Source of the DNA: Cotesia glomerata
Lineage: Eukaryota; Arthropoda; Insecta; Hymenoptera; Braconidae
Assembly: GCF_020080835.1 (NCBI RefSeq)
Contig: NC_058164.1
Coordinates: 11,850,142-11,914,141 of the forward strand
Length of the DNA stretch: 64,000 bases
Direction of reading: 5' to 3'
Below the pieces are notes generated by a model. It did no database searches. It was given only the letters and a program-made list of their open reading frames with translations, and had not been told where the DNA came from. Each line of letters begins with the position of its first letter. Position 1 is the first letter of the stretch. The position numbers were made by a program, and so were the translations under genes. Below are positions 13,334 through 24,962 of the stretch, one piece after another.

Positions 13334-16067
13334 TTCATATTCGGAAAAAAACGGAAAAATTACATTATCTAACGTAACGTAGTACTTCACATAAAAAACT
13401 AAAAAATTACAGTTTCAGATTATAATTTTTAAAGGTTTTGTAAGAATTACATTGTAAAATGTAAAGATTACGTTTAAAGCTGTGAAAATTAACATTCAAT
13501 GTTTGCATTTTAAAAATGGTATTTTGAATTGCAATTTGTCTAGTTTTTAATTTGAAGTGACACTTATTACTATTTATGATGAAATGTTTCTTTTTTTCTT
13601 TTTTCCGTGTACAGAAATTATAAAAATGTTCATAAACAGTAAAGAGTACTATACGAGACATGACTGTTTAGAACCCAAACATGACTCAGTAGTTTGCAGA
13701 TAGTACCCAGTAGTTGTTATGAAGCACTATTTACTGTTCCAAGAATTTTAACCTCATTTCTTTTAAAACACTACTGAGTACTGTACAAAAAAGTAATCAG
13801 TGCTGTTTATTTTTTTCCGTGTAGTTTTTTCGGAATTTTTTAATTTTCCGGACAAGTTTAAAAATGTTTTTGTTTATAAAAACATTATTTGGACTCGTAC
13901 GAACATATTACAAAGAAAAAACAGCCCGATCTGTCGACTATTGTCAAGTTATGCGCTTACCAATGAACAGCGTTTTATCTTTATTGTATAGAAGATTATA
14001 GAATAAGAGAACAAATTTTATAACCGACAGCCCTGCATTTGTTCGATGGCGTTGTAGCTAATATATGCAACAACTATTCAGTTCGTTGTTCACTTTTCTC
14101 TTCTTTGAGTTTCTTACGCCCAAACATTACTTACTTCTCATACTATGCGATAAGTTGTTAACCCAGAAATCATTTGCACATTTTACCATTTTACGGAAAG
14201 GAATTATGATTTATTTTTGTTTCAGCAATTTAATTTCACATACCATAATGAAGAGTAGAGTTATTTTCTTTGACATATTTTCAATAAAATTTTAGGACGA
14301 AAAAATAAAAAAAATAGTCGTCAAAAAAATTACTCAATATACTATCGTATACAAATGATATATGATTCATATATAATTTTTTTTATCCGGAGTCTTCTTC
14401 TTGTTTATCTTTCCCTTTTTTAATTTGACTATCTCAGTCTTAGCTGCTTTTATTTAGCACTTTCTTTAAAAAACGGTCCTCTGGTACAGCAATACCATCT
14501 TTATTCAAGATTATTCGGGGGACACTTTTTGTTACGCAGAGAGTGTACTCTTAACCTCTGCCCTCCATATACACCATCTTATGAAAAATCGATTTACAAA
14601 CCCTTACTAATAAGAACTATAAATACAGTAAAAACTCTTAACCACTTGCTTTCAATCAACTATCTTATTGATTACGTTAATTGAAGTTAATGTTTTAGCA
14701 GATCATTTTTGATATTAAATAATATATCACTTTTTAATGTAACAACGAGAATTCTACAGAATCTTTTTATTACCTTTTATCATTAATAATGATTCATTAT
14801 ATTTATAAAAGTTTGATTTCTTCAGTAAGAAGATGCAATAAAATGTTTATCTGAAAATAACTCAACTTCGTATTTCTTAACAAGTAAACTGCAAAATATA
14901 ATTTCGGCAATTTACAGTCTTATTTTAACAGAACTAACATTTTTATTGGATTAAAAGAATTTATTTCTTAAAGGAAGTTATAGCGTTCAACTTTTTATTA
15001 AAAAGTTCATATTTTTGGTTTTGTACTCAAATTATAAAATAACATTTGCTTTACCATTAAGTGTCTTGTAATTCATGAGTAGTAGCATATTGGAATTGAA
15101 TAAGAAAATTTCTTCATAAATTAAACTATAGTAATGCTTTTTGTTAAAACTCGTTATTTTGATTTAATACCGCAAATCCACTTTCTAAAAAATTCTTGGA
15201 CTGGAATTTAATGTTTTAATAATAATTTACATGTCTCTTGATGTGCCAGCCAAACTATCTCAAACTAGCTTAGGACCCCAACCTTAAGTAGAAATTTAAA
15301 GCTCCTCATTCGTTTCGCTCAGCTTCGCCTCTAAGTCGTATTTTCCTTTAGCGTTTCTGCGCTCACTCAACTCTAACACCGATGTGTGGATACTCGCTAC
15401 ACTAAGAATTCTTTATACATCCTCTCATTCTCTCTTCCATTCATTTGGCTCTCGATTTAAGAGTCGTTTTCATGTAACGACCATGACAAAAATTTTTATA
15501 TATTTATACTTATATTATTATACTTATATATTTATACTTATAAAATTTAGATTTTATAAATTTGAAAAATATCTAGTACACATTAAAAAAAAGGCCATTC
15601 GGCAGCCGAAATGGAAGTAGATTTCATGGTGAATAATAAAAATACTACTAGGGTTGCATACGAAAAAAAAAAAAAATTTCTGTTTGATTAAACAACAAAG
15701 ACGTCAAAACGAGTGCAAAAGTAAAATTTCATTAAATCTGTCTGAGAAAGCAGGTGATTTTTGGCCTAGACTGATAATAAGGTATACAAATTGAAGCTTA
15801 TTAAATAAGCTTTCAAATGCAATTTACAGAAATCAGATAGGATGTCGCGTTCCATTGTTATTGCAAGGAAATAAGGTAAAAATGAGAATTTTTTGCGATT
15901 TTTGAAAATTTTTGAATTGCTCTCATTTCTAAACTAATCAACAGATTTGGCTCATCTTAGAACTTAACCTCGGAAACAGTCCTGAGAATAAGTATGTTAC
16001 GTTTTATTGAGATGCGTATAGAATTACGGAAGTTAGAGAAGAGACAATTCTGATTATATCGTATGTA
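13334..16067. other. No gene recognised
   Basis: AT-rich sequence with short ORFs only, none with a recognisable domain. TTTTTTCCGTGTA occurs at 13600 and 13808 in MITE-like surroundings. An AAAAGGCCATTCGGCAGC block at 15590 recurs near 33672. A less AT-rich patch at 15240-15480 has no coding signal that I can support. Confidence 0.5.
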
Positions 16068-16089
16068 TGTATATATATATATATATATA

Positions 16090-16447
16090 TTAGGGTGTGC
16101 CAAAATGTAACTTCCGTGAAGAACCTTTTAAAATTAGAATTTTGAGTTCCGCTTTTAACAGGGGTTGCGTTTGGGCATTTTCTGAGATATTTTGGTGTGA
16201 GACGATATATTTGATTTTCATAGAATTTTTTAACAGAAGCTTAGTTTGGGCATTTCCGGTGAAAATTCAAAATTTGGCCGGAAGTACCCAATTAAATCTC
16301 CTGTTAAAAAATTCTATAAAAATCAAATACATCGTCTCACACCAAAATATCTCAGGAAATGCCCAAACGCAGCCCCTGTTAAAAGCGGAACTCAAAATTC
16401 CAATTTTAAAAGGTTCTCCACGGAAGTTACATTTTGGCACACCCTAA
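16090..16447. mobile_element. Palindromic MITE A, copy 1
   Basis: It begins TTAGGGTGTGCCAAAATGTA and ends with the inverse TACATTTTGGCACACCCTAA. The two arms of about 160 bases are near-perfect inverted repeats (AAACGCAGCCCCTGTTAAAA against TTTTAACAGGGGTTGCGTTT). It lies in a (TA)n tract. ORFs across it are by-products of the palindrome. A second copy is at 29775-30071. Confidence 0.8.
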
Positions 16448-16458
16448 TATATATATAT

Positions 16459-16557
16459 TTTAAGCTGTCCTTTGGAGAGAGCTCTTAAAACATCAAAAAC
16501 TAACATTTTTTCACTCGAGACTTAAAAAAAAAAAAATAGTCGGTTTTTTGCGCCACC

Positions 16558-16561
<4 letters not shown>
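16459..16561. repeat. Right-end fragment of MITE B
   Basis: TTAAGCTGTCCTTTGGAGAG through TTTTTTGCGCCACCCTAA matches the right terminus of the complete MITE B (27633-27731). The left part is absent. It is flanked by TA repeats. Confidence 0.7.

Positions 16562-16653
<92 letters not shown>
16562..16653. repeat. (TA)n microsatellite
   Basis: Two TA runs separated by CAACA, between the right end of B and the left end of C. Similar tracts separate every element from 16068 to 31522. Confidence 0.95.
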
Positions 16654-16655
<2 letters not shown>

Positions 16656-18808
16656 GTCATTCCACAAAATAAGAACATTTTTACGGCGCGACCCTCGCGG
16701 ATTATGTTTAAAATTTATGGAGGTGTTCTCTATAATAAGAAATAAATTCCCTACAAGTTTCAGCCCTTAATATGCAGCGGTTCTGGGGTTATGATTTTTT
16801 GAAATTTTGAAAAAAAATTTTTTTTAACTTTTTTATTAATTTTTCTGATGAGGAAAACTTTTTTATTAAAATCCACGAAAAATCTTATCTTGTCGGAAAA
16901 ATTCTCAGCTTTTGAATGAAAATATCCATTTTATCATAAACACATCAGAAGACCCTTTGAAATCCAATTAAAGTGGAAAAATTGATTTTTCTCGGTGTGC
17001 GGTGCAAGGTACATCCAATTTGACTTTTTTTTTTCTGAAAAATCAGAGTTTTTTACACAAAATATATGGTTTTTATGGTGTGCATATTTTTTGTTCAATT
17101 GCAATTGAATTAAACGTAAAATCTTTATAATTAAAATACTTTTATTTTTGAACTTTTTTCAGATGTTGATACAGTTTTAATAAGAACATATCCAATTTCA
17201 TCATTTATCGGTAAAAGTGTGCAATGTCTGTGTACCCTTTACCGTTTTTGATAAAGAATATCGTACGTCTAACACATTTTTTTTGTCTAAATAATCATCA
17301 TTCGTTATGAAAGTAAAATCAACGCCTGTAAAATTCTTGATTGCCCAGGAATTCAAATCTTGTGGTGCCAGTATATGTTTTTTATTTTCCATTTGTAATG
17401 AAGCTCTAGCAGCATGTCGTTTTACTGGACCTACAAGCCCATCGCATGGTCCTTTGCCATGGGCAGTCACAAAAAAATGCCACTCAACGATGATTCTAAA
17501 GTCAGCATAATATTAACATAAATTAGTAAATGTTTTTTTATTTTTAAATTGCTGAGGTGCTCCATCCGAGAAGTAAAAAATCCTTTCAATAACAGTAAAT
17601 TTTTCTCTTAAAAAAGAAATCAATTGTTCTTGAAATAAATAAATCAAAACTGTGTCATGTTTAAAGGCAATCTGATATACCAACTAAGCCTAAATGCTTA
17701 ATAGTATCATTTTCGTTTTAGTAAACCACCATTTGAAATATAGTAGCTTGGTCATTATTCCAATGATAGCCTTGAGCAGCTTCCTGCACAACAAACGCAA
17801 TTTTCTACCAAGTTAAAAACTACCGCTAATTCACCACTCTTAAAATTTAATTTCGCATTAGGGAAAAACCGACTTTGTATTTTTACTATAAAGTCATGTT
17901 TTAAAAGTTTCTCAAGTTGCGTCGCTAAGGTATCAATAAAGTTATCGGAATCCGAAATAACGTTTACAATGGTACATCGATCGGTTGATGTCCATATTTT
18001 AAATTCGATTTCATTTTCATCAAATCTTTAAACGATGGATGAAAGTAATTAATAATTTCTTCATTGTTTGGACATCTATTACAACTTCTGAAGAAGCACA
18101 ATTCCGTTGGATTATTACAAATCAATTTATTCAATAAATTTTTATAAATTGATTAAGTTTCCATAATCCAATCAGTATTTCTCGCAAATTTTGGAAAATT
18201 ACATCCTAAATAAGAAAATGGAATCGTAGTTGTGAGCACCATCTGCATTGTATAGACTCAATTTTTTAACGAGCAGTTTGAAATTTTAAATATTTAACAG
18301 AAAATTATTTTACTATCCCGAATAATCGTATAACGCTTAGCCGATATAACGTTTAATTTAATTGTGATTGAACAAAAAATATGCACATCGTGAAAACCAT
18401 ATATTTTGTGTAAAAAACTCTGATCTTTCAGAAAAAAAAGTCAAATTGGATGTACCTTGCACCGCACACCGAGAAAAATCAATTTTTCCACTTTAATTTG
18501 ATTTCAAAGGGTCTTCTGATGTGTTTATGATGAAATAGATGTTTTCATTCAAAAGCTAAGAATTTTTCCGACAAGATAAGATTTTTCATGGATTTTAATA
18601 AAAAAGTTTTCCTCATCAGAAAAATTAATAAAAAAGTTAAAAAAAATTTTTTTTCAAAATTTCAAAAAATCATAACTCCAGAACCGCTGCATATTAAGGG
18701 CTGAAACTTGTAGGGAATTTATTTCTTATTATAGAGAACACCTCCATAAATTTAAAAAAAAATCCGCGAGGGGCGCCCCGTAAAAATGTTCTTATTTGGT
18801 GGAATGAC

Positions 18809-18810
<2 letters not shown>
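16654..18810. mobile_element. DNA transposon C with long TIRs
   Basis: Terminal inverted repeats of about 460 bases: GGGTCATTCCACAAAATAAG at the left, and TTATTTGGTGGAATGACCC at the right. The arms agree down to TGTGCATATTTTTTGTTCAA (17080) and its inverse at 18370. The core holds a decayed transposase-like gene (17201-18140). It is inserted in (TA)n. Confidence 0.8.
17201..18140 (-). pseudogene. Decayed transposase-like gene of element C
   Basis: Minus-strand blocks in several frames read, in order: ICNNPTELCFFRSCNRCPN, IWTSTDRCTIVNVI, LEKLLKHDFIVKIQS, QEAAQGYHWNNDQATIFQ, IERIFYFSDGAPQQFKN, then EWHFFVTAHGKGPCDGLVG and VKRHAARASLQ. Only the last block lies in a longer open frame (17201-17470, 89 residues). 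I recognise this order of blocks from many unnamed arthropod and cnidarian proteins thought to be transposon-derived; I cannot assign a superfamily. The Asp in SDGA and the HGKGPCDG block are the best candidates for conserved functional residues. Several frameshifts and stops (for example after FQMVVY) make it a clear pseudogene. Confidence 0.75.
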
Positions 18811-18845
<35 letters not shown>

Positions 18846-19568
18846 GGTGGTTCATTTCCGCAAAATTTTTTTTTTTTTCGGTGCTCATGCAAAATATTAA
18901 TCTACATATAGAAAAAAAAATTCTTACCAAGTTTAAGCTCTTAATAAAAATTTAAAGTTTTACCATTTAAAATGCATGTAAAAAAAATTTTTTTTTTTTC
19001 AAATTTCTAATGCTTACCCGGCTTTTACAATATTGCAAATCGGTTTGATGGACCTTGTGGGGAATTTCACGCTCTTCAAAATAGCTTTAGAGTTTTTTTG
19101 TGTAACTCGCACTGGTTCACCGGTAGGAGTCGTCAAAGTACAGTTTTTGAGAAAAATATATTTTTTTTTTAATTTTTCGAGCAAACCGCCAAAAGTAGGA
19201 AGAAAAAAAGGACTGAATCATAAAAAAAAAGTTATCCAACCAATATTTAATGAATTTAGAGCCATTTTTATACCGGAAAACGTAAGAAATTGATAAATAC
19301 TAACTCATAATGTTATTTAGATTCATTTGTTCTATTTATTACCATTATATTTCCCTACACTAAGAACTTTTTTAAAATTAGTATGATTTTTTACTTATAA
19401 TGAATACAAAAACAACACATGAATTTATAAAAAAGCAACAAAAATTTAATCAAAATATACAGAAGGTTACGTTATTATATAAAATGCTTGAAATGTGATA
19501 AACATCTAAATAGTTATAAAAAACAAGTTAATAAATTTCAAATAATTACTAATGTTATTGAAAACACG

Positions 19569-22500
19569 TCAAGATTTTAAAGCTGAATATAGTTTTTTGG
19601 CGCACGTTGGAGAGTCTTTTCTACATTGTTGAACCATTAATAATAAATATTGTTTCTGATCTTCATCATATGTACCAAACTCGTTAAATTTTTCAATGGG
19701 TGCAATACATCGTTCGGCAGTATCATTAACAACACGTAGTTTTTTGAAAGTTTCGCAGCAAGTAATGTATTCTTGATCTGTTTCCCACAAATCAGGGTCA
19801 ATATCTAGAAATTCACACGTCAAATTAAACTTATCAAAAATAGTGAGAGATTCTTGAATCACAAAATCACTTATACTTTTAGACGACATTATTTCAAGCT
19901 TTTTCCTGTCTAAAGTAAATCAAGGATATTTACTATTGCTCGATTTTTTGTTTTTAATAGAATCAACTATTTTTAATTTTTCTTCTCGGGATAGTTTTTG
20001 ATCAAAAAGTGCCAAGCCTGAAAGATTCTCGTTTAAGTACCACAAATGCTTGAAAAGTTTCTCTAAAGCAGCTTCTGCAACTTTTGGGTAATCTTTTTTA
20101 TACTCTAATAAATTTTGAAATAGTTTTAAGTCATGATACGGAGCTTCAATAGCACTTGTTGCTATGAACCATGCTTCAACATAAAAAAAACAATAAATAA
20201 GCAAACTTCTCGTAAAGCTAACAATTCTGAAGAGTTGACGTGAAATTGTTCTCTGAACATATATATTTTTAAACTATAGATAGCTTTCGATAGCCAACGA
20301 GCATGGTGCATAGCACCAGGAGCTCTAAATTTTATACCTTTGTTTGGTGCACCTCCTAAAAAAATGTAGCTCAACGTCAAAAGTTCATGATAGTCATCTC
20401 TTGAAGTTCGATTCTGTAAAAAATGAAATGTAGTTAATATTAAAATTTGAAAATTGTTTACTCAGTGAGAGAAACAAAGCACAACTTAGCAATAATTTTT
20501 TCCAATAGTAAAAAACTGTACAATATTTTTACCTGTAGATGATCTTCGATGAAGGGTAGTAGAGTATTTTTTTTTTCGTCCAGGATATCTTTAATTATAA
20601 CATCTTCTGTACCGATGTCATATTTTAACTTGTCTATTTAACAAAAATAAAATTCTAAACTTTTTCAATATTCTAAGGATATGACGACAGAATTTACTAA
20701 AAATCGCAAAAATGAATGCCAAAAAGTGTGAAATTTAATATGACAATAGGATAAATTCATTATTATGAATGCAGAAATGACAATTCAATCATCAGTGTGA
20801 ATAGAATTCTACACTTACTAAATTCAATGTTGTTATTTGCATCTTGTATTTCATCCTGTATATCTTGCAAAACTGATTGATCAGAAAGTACTATTGCATT
20901 TTCGTTGAACTTAGATATTAACGGTAAACATTGTAACAGGCCGCTTTTAGCGCCACCTGTTAAGGCGTTGTTTCTCTAATTTTACATTTTTGAATTTAAC
21001 TTTAAAGGAAATTTTAATTGAGTTTTCATTTTTTTTTATGCCCATTGGTTGGATTCGCCGCCACCGAGTCGCCCTCGCGTGTAGAAACTCGAACGAAGCT
21101 CGATTGCGCGCGAAACCAAAATCTAATGCGATAATACGTAATTTAATTTAGTAAGTAAGTAGCTTTAAGTTAGATTTAAGTACTTAATAATTGTGGCGGT
21201 ACTAACGACGTCGGCCACGAACCCGCGAAGAGAAACAACGAGGATCATCGACGTGGGTAACCTGCAAGATCATCAACGACGGGAGGATGGCTGTCTCGAG
21301 AGCGAGCGAAACGACGGACTGATCGGAACTCGAAGTGAACAATCGACGCATGCGTGAAGGTGTAAAGCTAGCTGTCGAGCGCGCCAATGCTCCAGCCAAT
21401 ACATCATTCAAAACGTCGATATTGGAAAATTGGACTTACGGCACCATCTGTGGAGTTCACAGCTAACGACGGACCCAGGAGAGAGGGGAGAGACGAAGAA
21501 TGCGAGATGTGCTGTTTTTCGTTTCTTCCAAGTTTTCGACTTGCCGTGTGCGGACACGTTTTAACGATACTTAGTTTTTTTTTGGTTATTTTTGGGAAAA
21601 ATCCTTGAGTATTTCTTGCGTTTGAAATTTAACGTATATTTTAATTAGCCACGACGTAGTGTGCTGATTTTGGGTTGCCGAAAAATAAAGGCAGTGCAAC
21701 GATAATTAGCTGTTGCTAATTAGTTACTCGACGAAAGCGTCATAAAGTACGACGCGTGTTTTGGTGTGATTGTTAGTCGACGTGTCCGTGTTCCGAAGAA
21801 GCAACAAGTATCCTCGCCGAGGCATCTATTATCCAAGAGTCCGACGGGGAAGCCGAGAGCGACTTGGTGGCAGAAACAACCCAGGAATAACTTCAGGTCG
21901 ACGCTGTGACCAGGGTGAGTGGCTTTGTCTCAATTGAAGTAGCTCGTGGGATTCAATTTTTTTAATTAAACAGTTGGATTGGGTTCATTAAATAATTAAT
22001 TTATTTATTACTAATTATACTCGACACTAGTTGAGTCATAGTGTAAAAACGTCAAGGCTAAGTTGAGTCAGTCAGCAGAGATAATGCCACGAGGTATTTA
22101 GGTGCCGCCATATTTTTTTTTGTGTGGGTTTACGGTTGTATTATTATTATTGTTCGTTATAAGAATTACGCTGGTTGATTTTGTACTCCCGGGGTAATCG
22201 ATGAGTTCGATTACCCATTGATCGAGCTTCGGGTTCGTGCGATTTACCGACGTTGAGTAAGAGGTTCGCCTACGGAGAGGGAACCCGAGAAACGGCTGCC
22301 GCGTCCGAGAAAGGCAATCGGACGTAAGTTGCCCACTCTCAGCGGAGCGTTTGGGACTTAAAATAGAATTTGAACTGTGTGAGACTCAGTGACAGAGAAC
22401 TGAGTGATTATTAAATTTTCTTTACTTAAGTATTTAATTTAATTATTGAGTAAATTCGACGATTGAATTTTATAATTAAAGTTTAATTAAATTCGGCGAA

Positions 22501-23728
22501 TAGATTATTTAAATCTTTAAATTTAATTTAGCTATTCTTAATTGAATTTTGGCGCATCGATTATCGAGTTTACTTATTTAATTAATCGTTATTAATTAAA
22601 GCAAGCGGAGATTTATTTTTTTTTGTGTTGTTATTAATTTTAATTAATCATCATTAATTAAAGCCGGCGATTCGATTTATTTCTTTGAGTTAATCAATTG
22701 TTATGAACTGAATTTAGCGAAGATTAATTTGTTTTGTTAATTTACTGAAATTAACTGAATTGATGCAACGATTTATGTTTTATTATCTTACTTAATTGTA
22801 TTTACTTGAGTTCAGCGAAGCTTATTGTTTTATTTAGTTAATTAATTGCCGTTAATTAATTTGAGCGAAGATTGATTTTTCTGATTCGATGGTTATTAGT
22901 TTAGCTGAGCGAAGGTTCATTATTTTTTTTTTGGTATTTAGCGAGTTATTATTAAGTGGATTATTATGATTAACTCATTGTTATTATTGCGGCGACTTTG
23001 AACTTTTTCCTTGTTCGGGTTGCGAACTGCGAATTGATGACAGCGTCGACGATTATTTTTATTAATTTTCTTTGCGTTTACTTCTTGATTTGTCAATATT
23101 AACCAATCGTTTTCATTTATTGTTAATTAATTTATAATTTAATTTTCTCTATTAATTTTTTTAATTAATTGCGAATTAATGCGAGCAATCCCGAATACTT
23201 TCCTCGTTCCTCTATAATTAAGTCGTACCCTTAAGGCCCGCCACCCGACGAAGAGAGTCCCAGACCGGAGTAGCCGGAAATCGACGTGATCGGAGCAAAG
23301 CTCCTGGCGCTCAACAACAGGTAAAGTAGGTAGGCCAGATTATTTATTTCGGACTTCGTCCTCGCTAACGCACGGGGACGAAAATACCCGTTATAACATT
23401 TATTGCCATCATTTTGTCGACATTCTTCTAAAAATAATTTTAAATCACTTGGAAGATTCTCAACTTCACTATTATCAGCAATATCGAATAATTTGTTCAA
23501 TTGATTAACGAAATTTTCCACTTTGTGCTTTTGATTGTCTGAGAGATTGTTAAGAGATTTTCGTTTCTTAATGTCTTTGTAATCGTCATAAAACTTTTCA
23601 AATTTCCGAATACTATTTTGTTTCAGTGTCGTGGGAGTTCCAATTTTATCCCACATAGCCTCTAATTCATCGATAGCTTCGGTAGTACTGATACGTATAG
23701 TCAATTTCAACGTCAAATGTTTATACAT
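19569..23728 (-). pseudogene. Core-deleted transposase gene of element D
   Basis: Exon 1 runs from 23728 to 23400, is broken by a solo LTR, and continues 20931-20819 (across the LTR the reading is GNK/CLPLISKFNENAIVL). Exon 2 is 20533-20633 and exon 3 is 19569-20413. Introns 20634-20818 and 20414-20532 have GT...AG ends and keep frame. The N-terminus has FVNQLNKLFDIADNSEV. The C-terminus has RDDYHELLTLSYIFLGG, APGAMHHARWLSKAIYSLKI and VVNDTAERCIAPIEKF, matching the transposase at 54974-57650. The central blocks LHFDGK, CSDTTASNTG and LPCRYHIFEIVL are absent. There is a frameshift at an A-run near 20185 and an in-frame TGA near 19919. So the gene had lost its catalytic core and also carries inactivating lesions. 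Confidence 0.8.
20932..23395. mobile_element. Solo LTR 3 (2,464 bp) inside the element D gene
   Basis: Ends are TGTAACAGGCCGC and ATACCCGTTATA, with a 4-base duplication ACAT at 20928-20931 and 23396-23399. Removing it restores the transposase reading frame. The terminal A of the usual CA end reads as TATA, probably a mutation. It is richer in G+C than its host element (21050-22330). No gag/pol frame. The last 165 bases are open in frame with exon 1 of the broken gene, which makes a misleading longer ORF. Confidence 0.75.
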
Positions 23729-24962
23729 AAATAAATTAATAACGTCACAATAAGTAGGTCATTTATAACAATTAAATTCTTTAATTTGAAAGCCAACTAA
23801 ATAGTTATATGTCCTATTACCAATTACTTCAGTCATAATGAACAATAGTTAGGTTAGAAAGTTAATGAAATGTAATCAAATAAATACTGAAGAATATCAA
23901 GAACTAATTTAAATACGATATATACCATTAAACACAAGTGACAGCAAAAAATTGATATTAAAATAGTAATTTGAATATATTTTATTAAAAAATTGGCTTA
24001 TTCTGTCTTAGTATCAGCGTCAATTGATTCTCGGATTAATCACTTAATACAACAAACAATGAGAAAATTATTTTGAGGTTAGGTATGCCATAAAGGATCA
24101 AATTTGTCAACAAAGACAATAGAGACGGTAATATCATGCTAATTAACTAGAGCAATGTTAGAATATGCCATCTCGGGACTGCTTGGTGCAATTTTTCAAA
24201 GAATGATTTCTACTTATACAAAGTTGGCGTGAATAAAGTTGACAATGAAAAAAATTAAATTTTTTGCTAATTTTGGAATATTGTTACAATAAATTGAATA
24301 ATCTTCATTTTTATTTTTTTGGTAAACGACAGAAATGTTGAAAAATTGCAAGATCTATGTTACAATTTTATTCTTGTTGTTTTTTTATTAATTAGTGTGT
24401 TTTAATATTTATTATGAGTGAGAAATCATAATGATTTCAAAAAAATTCTTAGTGTAGGGAAATATAATGGTAATAAATAAAAAAAATGAATCTAAATAAC
24501 ATTATGAGTTAGTATTTATCAATTTCTTACGTTTTCCGGTATAAAAATGGCTCTAAATTCATTAAATATTGGTTGGATAACTTTTTTTTTATGAGTCAGT
24601 CCTTTTTTTCTTCCTACTTTTGGCGGATTGCTCGAAAAATTAAAAAAAAATATATTTTTTTCAAAAACTGTACTTTGACGACTCCTACCGGTGAACCAGT
24701 GCGAGTTACACAGAAAAACTCGAAAGCTATTTTAAAGAGCGTGAAATTCCCCACAAGATCCATCAAACCGATTTGCAATATTGTAAAAGCCGGGTAAGCA
24801 TTAGAAATTAAAAAAAAAAAAATTTTTTTACATGCATTTTAAATGGTAAAACTTTAAATTTTTATTGTAAGTACTTAAAATTATTATTAAGAGCTTAAAC
24901 TTGGTAAGAATTTTTTTTTCTATATGTAGATTAATATTTTGCATCAGCACCGAAAAAAAAAA

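Noticed and set aside
16097..16447. 116-residue ORF spanning MITE A
   Set aside because: The element is a near-perfect palindrome, so a long frame arises from symmetry. No recognisable domain, and copy 2 is truncated.
16548..16745. Ile-Tyr repeat ORFs here and at 27647, 29562, 31299 and 31433
   Set aside because: Translations of (TA)n tracts plus transposon ends; not genes.
23231..23728. 165-residue ORF as a complete gene
   Set aside because: Its last 55 residues are solo LTR sequence; the true exon ends at the ACAT target duplication at 23396-23399.
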